This document shows positions 1-7,278 of a DNA stretch of 14,719 bases, one piece after another. The stretch's first letter is position 1. Every line of letters starts with the position of its first letter. The position numbers and the translations under genes are program-made. This DNA is from CAYVLA01 sp964549615 [NCBI: uncultured Thermococci archaeon] (GTDB taxonomy: Archaea; CAYQAE01; CAYVLA01), in contig CAZJVP010000021.1 in assembly GCA_964549615.1 (NCBI GenBank), positions 1 through 14,719 of the forward strand. Reading direction: 5' to 3'. The notes below the pieces were generated by a model. It was given only the letters and a program-made list of their open reading frames with translations. It made no database searches and was not told where the DNA came from.

Positions 1-1476
1 TCTCTTGGCGTAGAGTTTTCGGTTCCTTCCATAATCCTTCACAAGTTCAAACTCCTCCTCCACGTAGGAGACGAACTGCCCCAACCTTTCAAGCCTCCCG
101 GTCCAAAGGAGAACAACTTGCACGTCGTATTCCTGAACGGATTCGATGGCGGCTGAGGAATCGAGGAGGCCGCTGCTGATTCTCATGTGGGACGTGTCAC
201 ACATATTAGGTGGAACTTTTCTTCTGGAGATGAACGCGAGGCCCTGTTGATCGGTAACCATGAAACCATCCGGATCGCAGAGCCTCTGTATGTCGGGGAC
301 CACCTCGGACAGATACCAGGCGACGTCCTTGTACCCGATGATCTCCATATCCCTCCTGCAGATCGCGGGAATGCGTGCCGCGTAAAACAGGACTAGGCAC
401 AAAGCCACGGCGAGCGGGGCGGCTCGGACTGCGCGCTGCTTCACACAGCCCTCGCGTGAACGGTCCGACAGGAGGCCGGCCAGGCGTCCGATCGCAACCC
501 CGGCAAGGACGGCTAGCGGCGGAAGCAAGATCACGAGATGATGGCCAAATAATGACCTGTAGGCCAGCAGCATCGCAACCATGAAGCACATCAACCCCAC
601 CATCAGTTGGCCTTCAGATCCTTTGAATGCGACGCAAAGGGCGGCTCCTGGAATCGCGAGGACAAGCAGCCCAGCATCGCCCCAGAGGAACTCGGCCATG
701 CTCGCCACCCGTTCGCCGAGGGTCATTGTCCTCGGCTTGCGGGCATGGAAGGCGAGGGTCTGATCGATGGCCTGACCAGTTCCAAAGTAGGGGATGACGA
801 GGGCCGGGAGGGCTAGCCCTATGAGCAGGAAGGGCAAGGCCCTCAACTGCCTCTCCAGAGCCAGACCCAGTACGAGCAAGGGCACGATGCAGGCCGCGAA
901 CAACTTCATCAGGATGGCCAGGGAGAGCACGATTCCACAGACGAACAGCTCCCTGGCACGCCTAGCATGAAGATATCGGAAGCATAACCAGACGGAAAGC
1001 ATGCCCAAGCCTATGCTTGGCACCTCCGCCATGGCAGCCCGGCTGTAGAACAGGAAGTTTGGCGACAAGGAGAGGAAGAGGGCTGATGTCAGCCCCGCCG
1101 CTGGCCCCGATATCCTTCTTGATATTAGATAGCACGAAACGATCGCCAGCATGGAGGCCAGAATCGAGACTAGCCTTGCCGCCGCAAGCGACCTTCCCGC
1201 GAGAAGGAAGGAGCCGGCTATCGAGCTGACAAACAGGGGCGGCTGGGAGCTGAAGATCTCGGAGAAGAGCTTGTAGCCCTCCAGCATCATGGATGCGCTC
1301 GCCATGTAGACGCCCTCGTCGTAGTCGTACAGGAATCGACCGCTAATGTTGTGGGCTCTGATCAGGAGGGCGACGAGGAGGGTTGCGAGTAGCAGCCCAA
1401 CTTCTATTGGTTTTGCGAGCGTCCGCCCACGCTCCGACCGCCTAAAGATGGATATCATGCCGAGCGACCTGCCCAT
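1..1476 (-). CDS. GT-C family membrane glycosyltransferase (ArnT/PMT-like), C-terminus cut by the window edge
   Basis: The frame stays open from an ATG at 1476 to base 1, giving 492 residues without a stop. It is not closed inside the window. The first hydrophobic segment (about residues 24-40) is followed by DYDEGVY (51-57), the acidic first-loop motif of GT-C enzymes. QPPLF (78-82), RAAMAEVP (146-153) with a second conserved Glu, and a Lys after a helix at 191 also fit the ArnT/PMT layout. About eight further hydrophobic segments follow, including one after HH at 312-313. From about residue 370 the chain becomes soluble, like the C-terminal extracytoplasmic domain of this family. Such proteins move a sugar from a lipid-phosphate donor to protein or lipid outside the membrane; donor and acceptor cannot be read from the sequence. 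An in-frame stop lies 11 codons upstream, so ATG 1476 is the first ATG available. No clear Shine-Dalgarno is seen. Confidence 0.85.
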   Translation of the reverse strand, partial: MGRSLGMISIFRRSERGRTLAKPIEVGLLLATLLVALLIRAHNISGRFLYDYDEGVYMASASMMLEGYKLFSEIFSSQPPLFVSSIAGSFLLAGRSLAAARLVSILASMLAIVSCYLISRRISGPAAGLTSALFLSLSPNFLFYSRAAMAEVPSIGLGMLSVWLCFRYLHARRARELFVCGIVLSLAILMKLFAACIVPLLVLGLALERQLRALPFLLIGLALPALVIPYFGTGQAIDQTLAFHARKPRTMTLGERVASMAEFLWGDAGLLVLAIPGAALCVAFKGSEGQLMVGLMCFMVAMLLAYRSLFGHHLVILLPPLAVLAGVAIGRLAGLLSDRSREGCVKQRAVRAAPLAVALCLVLFYAARIPAICRRDMEIIGYKDVAWYLSEVVPDIQRLCDPDGFMVTDQQGLAFISRRKVPPNMCDTSHMRISSGLLDSSAAIESVQEYDVQVVLLWTGRLERLGQFVSYVEEEFELVKDYGRNRKLYAKR

Positions 1477-1867
1477 CGCGACCGCGGGATTAGGTTTTGT
1501 TAACGGTTACTGTGGGGGTTAGCGTTCGCAGCCAGCTTCTTCTCTCCGGTGTCGATATCAGACCCGCCCCGTCTGTTGCGCCAGCCCCTTATGGCATTAT
1601 CTCCTTGCCTAATCTTGTCTCCTTGTCGAATCTTTGGCAAAGGTCGAGGGTGCCGAAACGTCCAGACGAACCGAAGGGAGGTCGCGGAGAAAGGCCGCCG
1701 CACCCGGGATTGAGAGGCCTGCGGTAAGCCTCCGGCGTAGTGAGTCGGCCTGGGCAAGAAACTGCGAGGAGGGCAGATGCCGGACGGCGCGCCTCCTTTC
1801 TCATCTCGACGAGTGATCCATTACCGTATGCCCGAGAGCAAGGCAGGCACCGCATGAGGCTCTGCAA
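1477..1867. other. Intergenic region with an imperfect tandem repeat, no convincing gene
   Basis: This stretch lies between the end of ddh and the start of the glycosyltransferase, both on the minus strand. It holds an 18-base imperfect tandem duplication (1599-1634) and a small hairpin (stem 1714-1718 with 1728-1732). Short open frames on both strands are rich in Arg, Pro and Gly and resemble no protein family I know. I see no tRNA, SRP RNA or RNase P hallmarks. It may carry the glycosyltransferase promoter, but no clear TATA box stands out. Confidence 0.5.
1599..1634. repeat. 18-base tandem duplication (two copies)
   Basis: Copies at 1599-1616 and 1617-1634 match at 15 of 18 positions. On the minus strand each copy contains AAGGAGA, a Shine-Dalgarno-like string, and would read KIRQGD twice in one frame, but no credible gene follows. 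Confidence 0.6.
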
Positions 1868-2854
1868 CTACAGCAGCTTTGTCCTGAGTTCCTCGGGAGG
1901 TCTTGGGGATAAGTATGCCGCGGGGATATCGAAAACGGTCCTCGCGCCGATCTGGCCCTCCCTGTTCAGCCTGTATGCGGCCCTGGCATATGCCACCAGA
2001 ACATTCCCGGTGAACTCCGGGTTGCTGTCAAGTTTCAGCGCGAACTCCATCACATGTCTGTGATTTGCCCCGGTTGTCCCGGTTCTCAGGACGAACCCCC
2101 CATGGGGCATGCCTGAGTGCTTCGCTTTCAGCTCCTCTTGGGTGATGAATGTCACGCTCGTGTCGTAGTCCGCGAAGTAGTTGGGCATCGTCTGTATCTC
2201 GTGTCTTATTCTATCTAGATCCGCGCCGGTCTCGGCAACCACGTAGCATTCCCGTCGATGTCTTTCCCGGGGCGTCAGATCAGGGTTCTCGCCTGCCCGA
2301 ACTCTCTTGACCGCGGCTTCTATGGGGATGGTGTATTGCACTGCGTCCCTAACGCCCTCAATCCCACGTATGGCATTGGAATGTCCCTGGCTGACGCCCG
2401 GGCCCCAGAAGGTGTAATCCTTGCCGTTGGGCAACGACACCTCTCCGATCAGCCTGAGCAGCGAGAACAAGCCCGGATCCCAACCTACCGAAATCACGCT
2501 GGTTTTGCCGGCCCCCCTGGCTGCCTTGTCAACGGACCGGAAGTACTCCGAAATCTTGGCGTGGGTGTCGAAGCTGTCCACGGTGTTGAACATTGATGCG
2601 AACTTCGGACCCTGCTCCGGCAGGTCGGTGGCCGAGCCGCCGCAGAGGATGGCAACGTCCAGGTCATTGACGTGGTCCGCAATCCGGGATATGTGAAAAA
2701 CCCTAGAGGTTGGAAGCTGCGTCGCAAGTCTGGTGGAGGCCCTCCTCGTGAAGATGCCCCCCAGCGCCATGTCGGGATTCTGTTCCAGCGCAAGCTCAAC
2801 GCCCTTACCCACGTTGCCATAACCGATGATGCCGAGTCGTATCCGCTCGCCCAT
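1868..2854 (-). CDS. ddh: meso-diaminopimelate D-dehydrogenase
   Basis: This NADP-dependent enzyme reductively aminates L-2-amino-6-oxopimelate (open form of tetrahydrodipicolinate) to meso-2,6-diaminopimelate in one step, bypassing the succinylase, acetylase and aminotransferase routes to lysine. The 328-residue product has the family length. It starts with a Rossmann motif, GIIGYGNVGKG (about 8-18), followed by IFTRR (34-38), whose basic residues suit NADP. Other family blocks are CGGSATDLPEQGP, NTVDSFDTHAKI, SVGWDPGLFSLLR, FWGPGVSQGHSNAIR, TMPNYFADYDTSV, GMPHGGFVLRTG and KLDSNPEFTGNVLVAYARAA. It ends in LSPRPPEELRTKLL, so it is intact. A GGTGG string lies 6 bases before the ATG. No other lysine gene is adjacent. 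The family is best known from bacteria, so transfer is possible, but base composition looks like that of its neighbours. Confidence 0.95.
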   Translation of the reverse strand: MGERIRLGIIGYGNVGKGVELALEQNPDMALGGIFTRRASTRLATQLPTSRVFHISRIADHVNDLDVAILCGGSATDLPEQGPKFASMFNTVDSFDTHAKISEYFRSVDKAARGAGKTSVISVGWDPGLFSLLRLIGEVSLPNGKDYTFWGPGVSQGHSNAIRGIEGVRDAVQYTIPIEAAVKRVRAGENPDLTPRERHRRECYVVAETGADLDRIRHEIQTMPNYFADYDTSVTFITQEELKAKHSGMPHGGFVLRTGTTGANHRHVMEFALKLDSNPEFTGNVLVAYARAAYRLNREGQIGARTVFDIPAAYLSPRPPEELRTKLL

Positions 2855-2949
2855 CGTGAACCACCATCCTCATCCTTGGCATCTTCGTGGCATCGCAGCC
2901 CCGATCCCAGTCCGAGCCAGGGATTTAGTCAGACTAGGGTACCCGGTCG

Positions 2950-2962
2950 GAAAAAGTTTTTC
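2950..2962. promoter_or_regulatory. A/T palindrome in the ddh/3002 divergent intergenic region
   Basis: GAAAAAGTTTTTC is a perfect odd-length palindrome in otherwise GC-rich DNA, 40 bases before the plus-strand start at 3002 and 96 bases before the divergent ddh start. It could be the A/T core of a promoter for the plus gene or a regulator site. Its distance would imply a leader of roughly 20 bases. This is inferred from position only. Confidence 0.35.
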
Positions 2963-3001
2963 TCCGGAGATCAGCCGGCCTCGCTTAGCCTGGCCGGATC
3001 C

Positions 3002-4228
3002 ATGAACGCTGAGGGAGTTGGTGGCACCGGTCGAACCGGTCGGTCGCCTGATTGGGCGGTCGCGTTCGTTATCTCCTTGCAACTGGCCCCACTGGTGCTG
3101 GGCGGGGTCGACGGCAGGAGGATTTCCTGTCTTGTGATCGGCGATTCCGTACAGGCTCCGTACAACCCATTTACCGCCCTCTTCGTGCAGGACCCGCTCT
3201 TCCGTTACGCCCTCTATCCACTTCCCCATCTTGGGGATGCTGAGAAAAGGAAGCTGGATCGGGTTTACTACCCGCGGACGTTCGAATCTCTTGTGGATAG
3301 CTACGACGTGATGATCTTCAGGGACGCCATGGTCAGCCATTTCAGTCCCGCCCAGTTCAGGGACTTGGAACGCGCGTTTCGAGAGGCCGGCATGGTGTCG
3401 GTCACTGTCCACAGCCTGTCCTGGAACGACGTCTGGGTGCCGACCGTACTCTACGACCTCTCCCCGATATCGGCGTATGATTTTCGCTTCTCTTTAACCT
3501 GGAGGGTGAGGTTCCGCAAGGACAGGGATCCGGTTTTCCTGCCCTTCGTCGAGCTTGGAATGGAGAAGGTCTCGGGCTGGGAGTACGGGGTGCCCGAGGC
3601 CAAGGAGGGGGCAACGATCTGGGCCGAAATGGTCCCGCCGGGATGTCCATGGCTGGTTTCCTGGAGGCCAGGCGGGAACAAGGCCGGCCTACAGTGGGTG
3701 TTTGCGGACAAATTCGATGTGACCTGGTGGGGGACGGCTCCAGGGGCCAGGGAAACCAACCCCTACGCGATCGATCTTGCGACAAACCTCCTTCTCTACT
3801 CCCTTGACAGGGCTCTGATCAGCGACATCCATGCCCGGAGGGAGGCGCGGCGGCTGCTGTCCACATTCCAGTCTAGGAAGATCCTCATCCTGTCGGTGCT
3901 CGACTGGGCCGAGAAGTTCGGGGCAAGCATCCTCGACCTTACCGATCGCCTCGCGGAACTCGAGCGTGAAGCTGGAACGGCTGTGGAGGACTACCTGGAT
4001 CAGGACTACGCCTCGACGATCCAGTTCATGGAGTCGATGTTGTCCGAGGCTGCCGAGATGACAGCCGCGGCACTGCAGAGGAAGGATCGGGCCCTGTACT
4101 GGGTGTACACCTCCGAATGGCTGTCGGTCACCTCGGCGAGCGTCTTGGGGGGAGCGATGGTCTGGAGCCTCATGGTCCGTAGGCGGAAGTACAGGGAGAC
4201 GGGGAGAACGAGGCTCCGGACCTGCTAG
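3002..4228 (+). CDS. Exported membrane-anchored protein with a GATase1/ThuA-like domain, function unknown
   Basis: The product has 408 residues. A hydrophobic segment at about 19-36, after a basic N-terminus, looks like a signal peptide or anchor. Next comes an alpha/beta domain: strand-like SCLVIGDS (42-49), NPFTALF (55-61), DVMIFRDAM (102-110), then a long mixed region ending in NPYAIDLATNLLLYSLDR (253-270). That ending resembles the NPYAlD...N..yYs close of ThuA and glutamine-amidotransferase-like domains. No clear catalytic Cys-His-Glu triad is evident, so it is probably a binding or structural domain. Residues about 305-360 are strongly helical and may form a coiled coil. A transmembrane helix (about 373-393) and a basic tail RRRKYRETGRTRLR follow, placing the main domain outside the cell. 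ATG 3002 was chosen because the upstream in-frame stretch overlaps the ddh start and reads as low-complexity, Arg/Pro-rich sequence. The gene stands alone; no partner is evident. Confidence 0.8.
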   Translation: MNAEGVGGTGRTGRSPDWAVAFVISLQLAPLVLGGVDGRRISCLVIGDSVQAPYNPFTALFVQDPLFRYALYPLPHLGDAEKRKLDRVYYPRTFESLVDSYDVMIFRDAMVSHFSPAQFRDLERAFREAGMVSVTVHSLSWNDVWVPTVLYDLSPISAYDFRFSLTWRVRFRKDRDPVFLPFVELGMEKVSGWEYGVPEAKEGATIWAEMVPPGCPWLVSWRPGGNKAGLQWVFADKFDVTWWGTAPGARETNPYAIDLATNLLLYSLDRALISDIHARREARRLLSTFQSRKILILSVLDWAEKFGASILDLTDRLAELEREAGTAVEDYLDQDYASTIQFMESMLSEAAEMTAAALQRKDRALYWVYTSEWLSVTSASVLGGAMVWSLMVRRRKYRETGRTRLRTC

Positions 4229-4473
4229 CTCTTTCTCAGGGCAAATTCTTCGGTTCGGTCTGTGACGTTCTCAGCTTCGACCTTCGCACTAGACCGGGGT
4301 TCTGTTCGCTTCGGCCTTTCTGAGACCCAGATCATTCCCACACCTATACGCCGAAATGAGAAGATGTCGTTTAGGTCGCTCGGTGTTCCCGGTTTCCTCC
4401 TTCCCGCATCGTGGAGCGAACCAGGGGAAACCCATCTCCTGTAGGTGCTCGCAGGCCATCGTGGGCCTGATCG

Positions 4474-4872
4474 CTACTCCCAGATGCGTGACACCGTCTC
4501 AACTCGGTCGAAGTCCTTGTCGTTGGAGTAGATTTCGCTGACGCCGCTCCTCTGCATGATCTGAACCGAAAGAGCATCGACGTAGTCGATCTTGTGGCTT
4601 TCCATGCGGTCCAAGGCGGAGATCATATCGCTCCATGAGGCGCTTTCCTTTCTCAGGCTCGGATAGGAATTCACCGCCGTCAGGAAGGTCTTGACTTGGT
4701 CCCTTCGGTCGTTGTACTCCAGCCAATCGACAACCTCTTGGAGGACTGCGGTGCTGGTGATGGCTTCCTCGCCGTCTAGAATCCTCTGCATGATCTTACG
4801 CGATACTTCAAAGGACGCCCTCGGACGACCGGTTAGTAAAAAGATGAAGACGTTGGCGTCAACGAACCTCAT
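4474..4872 (-). CDS. vapC: PIN-domain toxin, VapC family ribonuclease
   Basis: The 132-residue protein is a PIN-domain ribonuclease that would act as the toxin of a type II toxin-antitoxin pair. The PIN acidic set is visible: Asp5 in FVDANVFI, Glu46 in AVLQEVVDWL, Asp96/Asp99 in KIDYVDAL, and Asp118/Asp120/Asp122 in SNDKDFD. All four catalytic clusters are present, so it is probably active. Its ATG overlaps the antitoxin stop (4869-4872, ATGA), the normal coupling of such pairs. The product ends in RIWE. Target RNA cannot be told from the sequence. Confidence 0.93.
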   Translation of the reverse strand: MRFVDANVFIFLLTGRPRASFEVSRKIMQRILDGEEAITSTAVLQEVVDWLEYNDRRDQVKTFLTAVNSYPSLRKESASWSDMISALDRMESHKIDYVDALSVQIMQRSGVSEIYSNDKDFDRVETVSRIWE

Positions 4873-5138
4873 CTGGCGACCCTCGAGGTCTTCTTCTCGA
4901 TCCTCATTGCGGCAGCCTTCCTTGCCTCGTTCTTCGGCTCGCCCCTGCCCCCGATTTCTCTCACGAGTCCGCTCAGCATTTCGATCGGGTTCGCCACAGT
5001 CTTCTCGGGGGACAGCACCAGTTGGCCCGCTCTCACTGCGAGCGTGAGCGTATCGCCCTCTTTGATGGCCAGCCGTTCCCTAATCTCAAGGGGGATTGTG
5101 ATCTTGCCTTTTTGAAGCACCTTCACCTGGGTACTCAT
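4869..5138 (-). CDS. vapB: AbrB/SpoVT-type antitoxin, VapB family
   Basis: This 89-residue protein has a swapped-hairpin AbrB DNA-binding domain at about 4-46: VKVLQKGKITIPLEIRERL, then IKEGDTLTLAVRAGQLVLSP. The K-G-x-I-T-I-P-x-E-I-R pattern is the family signature. The C-terminal part (50-89, rich in Lys, Arg and Glu) would wrap around and block VapC. It is the first gene of the pair and overlaps vapC by 4 bases. Antitoxins of this type usually repress their own operon, and an inverted repeat (5141-5175) lies directly in front of the start. No strong Shine-Dalgarno is visible, which fits a leaderless or very short-leader mRNA. Confidence 0.92.
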   Translation of the reverse strand: MSTQVKVLQKGKITIPLEIRERLAIKEGDTLTLAVRAGQLVLSPEKTVANPIEMLSGLVREIGGRGEPKNEARKAAAMRIEKKTSRVAR

Positions 5139-5140
5139 TC

Positions 5141-5175
5141 GGGTTACCCAAATTGGATATCCAAAAAGATAACCC
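5141..5175. promoter_or_regulatory. Nested inverted repeat, probable vapBC operator overlapping its promoter
   Basis: A perfect 12-base palindrome TTGGATATCCAA (5153-5164) is flanked by GGGTTA (5141-5146) and its complement TAACCC (5170-5175), almost symmetrically (centres 15 and 14 bases from the middle). It starts 2 bases upstream of the vapB ATG. On the minus strand the A/T-rich string TTATCTTTTT within it sits about 27-34 bases before the ATG, where a TATA box for a near-leaderless transcript would lie. A related GTTACCC recurs at 5182-5188. Autoregulation is inferred from what is known of AbrB-type antitoxins. Confidence 0.65.
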
Positions 5176-5218
5176 TTAAATGTTACCCCGCCTCAGCCCG
5201 AACGACGCGTTGAGGTCT

Positions 5219-5238
5219 CTGCCCCGGTCTCCGGGCAG
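5219..5238. repeat. GC-rich hairpin
   Basis: CTGCCC (5219-5224) and GGGCAG (5233-5238) form a 6-base-pair stem around an 8-base loop that can pair partly with itself in a shifted register. A pyrimidine-rich CTCTTCTTTATT follows at 5251-5262 on the plus strand. No plus-strand gene ends nearby, so a terminator role has no obvious client. Confidence 0.4.
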
Positions 5239-5376
5239 CGGCCCTCCAACCTCTTCTTTATTCGGCACCATCACGTTGTGGAGAGTCTCTTCTCGCTAGG
5301 CTGTGGCGTGCGGCCTCCTCGAGCTTTCTACCCTGACACTGATACGGAGCGATTATGCAACCAGCGGGTCCAGGTT

Positions 5377-5412
5377 AAGTCCAAATCCTCGTTCAAATCC
5401 GAGTTCAAGTCG
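5377..5412. repeat. Three tandem 12-base imperfect repeats
   Basis: Units at 5377-5388, 5389-5400 and 5401-5412 share the pattern nnGTtCAAaTCc. The middle unit looks like a tRNA T-loop, but no tRNA surrounds it. The role is unknown; repeated spaced half-sites for a DNA-binding protein are possible. Confidence 0.5.
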
Positions 5413-5665
5413 AAACCGAAGTACAGAGCGTGGTCGAGACCCAAGGTCAAGCGCCAGACTAGCATCTAGGTCTCCGCATCCCATCGGAGGCCTTAGGCTA
5501 GCTAGAAAGGATGTATGAGAGGCTTCCAAGCCTTCTTGCCATATTGGAGCAGAGAGGCCTGGACCCATCCCAGACATTATCCGAAGCCCTAACCCAGAGC
5601 TGGAACGAGACCTGCTCACACGACCAGACCAACCAAGGCGCGAGCCAAAACGCACCGCCGGAATC

Positions 5666-5673
5666 AAATTTAA
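5666..5673 (+). promoter_or_regulatory. Probable TATA box of ppc
   Basis: AAATTTAA is the only A/T box in this GC-rich stretch. Its centre is about 37 bases before the ATG at 5707, giving a predicted transcription start near 5696 and a leader of about ten bases or fewer. That fits the absence of a Shine-Dalgarno sequence before ppc. Confidence 0.5.
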
Positions 5674-5706
5674 GCAGAGAGTGGCCCACGAGCAAGATTG
5701 TTCGAA

Positions 5707-7278
5707 ATGGAGCGAAAGATACCTCACACGATGTCGACCCAACACCCGGACAACGCTCGTTCTCCGTCTTGGTGCGCAAACAGCGTAGTGTCAGGCGAAG
5801 ACGAGGTCACGGAGGCATGCTTTGCATACAGCGAGATGGGTTGCGAAGAGGTGATGTGGGACTCGGAAGGAAAAGACGTTGACACTCGCGTCATCCGAAA
5901 GATGTTAAGCAAGTCCCCCGATTACTTCGAGGAGAACGTCATCGGTAGGGATATCTTTCTCACGTACAGACTCCCTAACCCTAGGACCGAAGTCTCGGAA
6001 AGAAAAGTGGTCTTGGAGACTCTCTTCAACATACCGGTCGCCGCTGACGTTGCATCAAGTTTCTACGGAAGGGAGGTTGAACCGATCTTCGAGGTGATCC
6101 TTCCGTTTACAACATGCGCAGAGGACCTCACACGACTGCACGACTGCTACGTCAAGGGCGTTTCCGGGTTCGCAGATATCCCGTTGAACGGGTCATCAAC
6201 CATCGCCGACTGGGTTGGCTCCATAAGACCACGTGACATTCAAGTGATCCCTCTCGTCGAGGATATGGACAGCCTTCTGAAGATCGACAGGATAGTCGCG
6301 CCGTATCTGGATGCCGTCAGGCCTCCGTATCTGCGGGTTTTCTTGGCTAGGTCGGATCCGGCCCTCAACTACGGGATGTTTGGCGCGGTCATACTCTCGA
6401 AGATTTCGATATCTAAGCTTTCGACCCTTGCTGAGGAACGTCGGATTGAGATGCATCCGATCATCGGGGCGGGTTCGATGCCCTTCAGGGGTCATCTCTC
6501 ACCTGAGAACGTCTCGCGCTTCCTTGAAGAATATCCAGGCATTAGCACAGTCACCATCCAATCAGCATTCAAGTACGATTACGACCTCACCCAGGTACGA
6601 AGGGCGATTCGCACTCTTAACCGAAGGCTTCCGACCGAAGATCCCCAAACGCTATCCCGCGACGAGGAGACAGCCTTGGAATCGGTCGTGAAGAAGCTCA
6701 TGGCCGGCTACCAGAGTACCGTGGAAAAGCTGGCCCCCCTGATAAACAGCGTAGCTCGGTACGTGCCTCCCCGCAGGGCAAGGAAGCTTCACATAGGTCT
6801 ATTTGGATATAGCAGGACCGTCAGGGGCATAGCCCTGCCAAGAGCAATCCCCTTTGCCGCGGCACTTTACTCGATCGGATTGCCCCCCGAGTTCATCGGT
6901 GCACGGGTGCTTTCCGATCTCAGCGAGGATGAGTGGGAGCTCCTTAAGAAATGCTACGCGAACATGAAGCATGACCTGACTCACGTCTCCCAGTACCTCT
7001 CTTGGAGAAACCTGCAGATGATCGGAGACATGCACTCGGAGGTCGCCAGGAGGGCTTGTATGAGCGATCAAGATCTGGAATGCGCACTTGGGCAGCTCTC
7101 AGTCGACTTGGGCGTCGTTGAGAAGAACTTGGGTGTCAAGCTTGGACCAAGGAATCTTGCCCAAAGGAAGTACGAGAACATCCTCTGCAACTTCCTCATC
7201 GCCTACATCGAGAGAGAGGATCAGGAAGCCGAAGCCAATCTGGTCCGTGCAGCCGTTCTCAGGAAATGCCTAGGCTAG
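5707..7278 (+). CDS. ppcA: Phosphoenolpyruvate carboxylase, archaeal type (PpcA family)
   Basis: The enzyme fixes bicarbonate onto phosphoenolpyruvate to give oxaloacetate and phosphate, feeding aspartate, lysine and the citrate cycle. The 523-residue product matches the archaeal family (about 490-540), roughly half the length of bacterial and plant PEPC. Recognisable blocks are STQHPDN (10-16), MWDSEGKDVDTRV (about 50-62), the active-site-like FLARSDPALNYG (212-223), GAGSMPFRG (254-262), QSAFKYDYD (285-293) and KLHIGLFGYSR (360-370). The C-terminus is LRKCLG. ATG 5707 was chosen because MERKIPHTMSTQHPDN has the short lead before STQHPDN that I recall from methanogen homologues. A TTG three codons earlier and an ATG at 5731 are alternatives. 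The gene stands alone, with its own A/T promoter box. No frameshift or missing block is seen. Confidence 0.95.
   Translation: MERKIPHTMSTQHPDNARSPSWCANSVVSGEDEVTEACFAYSEMGCEEVMWDSEGKDVDTRVIRKMLSKSPDYFEENVIGRDIFLTYRLPNPRTEVSERKVVLETLFNIPVAADVASSFYGREVEPIFEVILPFTTCAEDLTRLHDCYVKGVSGFADIPLNGSSTIADWVGSIRPRDIQVIPLVEDMDSLLKIDRIVAPYLDAVRPPYLRVFLARSDPALNYGMFGAVILSKISISKLSTLAEERRIEMHPIIGAGSMPFRGHLSPENVSRFLEEYPGISTVTIQSAFKYDYDLTQVRRAIRTLNRRLPTEDPQTLSRDEETALESVVKKLMAGYQSTVEKLAPLINSVARYVPPRRARKLHIGLFGYSRTVRGIALPRAIPFAAALYSIGLPPEFIGARVLSDLSEDEWELLKKCYANMKHDLTHVSQYLSWRNLQMIGDMHSEVARRACMSDQDLECALGQLSVDLGVVEKNLGVKLGPRNLAQRKYENILCNFLIAYIEREDQEAEANLVRAAVLRKCLG

Larger units (their letters stand above)
5139..5706. 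other. Intergenic region between divergent vapBC and ppc
   Basis: Besides the operator next to vapB, this stretch holds a hairpin (5219-5238), a run of three 12-base repeats (5377-5412) and an A/T box before ppc (5666-5673). An open frame beginning at 5511 (MYERLPSLLAILEQRG...) has a GGAT before it but continues into ppc in another frame, so I do not count it as a gene. I see no RNA gene. Confidence 0.5.

Noticed and set aside
1640-1800. Possible RNase P or SRP RNA in the ddh/glycosyltransferase gap
   Set aside because: None of the conserved core strings of these RNAs was found on either strand.
2672-3001. 110-residue upstream extension of the gene at 3002
   Set aside because: It overlaps the start of ddh in antisense, is rich in Arg, Pro and Ser without a protein-like pattern, and would bury the signal-like helix inside the protein.
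5389-5412. T-loop-like GTTCAAATCC suggesting a tRNA
   Set aside because: The flanking bases do not form a T-stem of five pairs, and no acceptor, D-arm or anticodon arm can be drawn around it.
5511-5882. 123-residue plus-strand frame (MYERLPSLLAILEQRG...)
   Set aside because: It overlaps the first 176 bases of the well-supported ppc in another frame and resembles no family.
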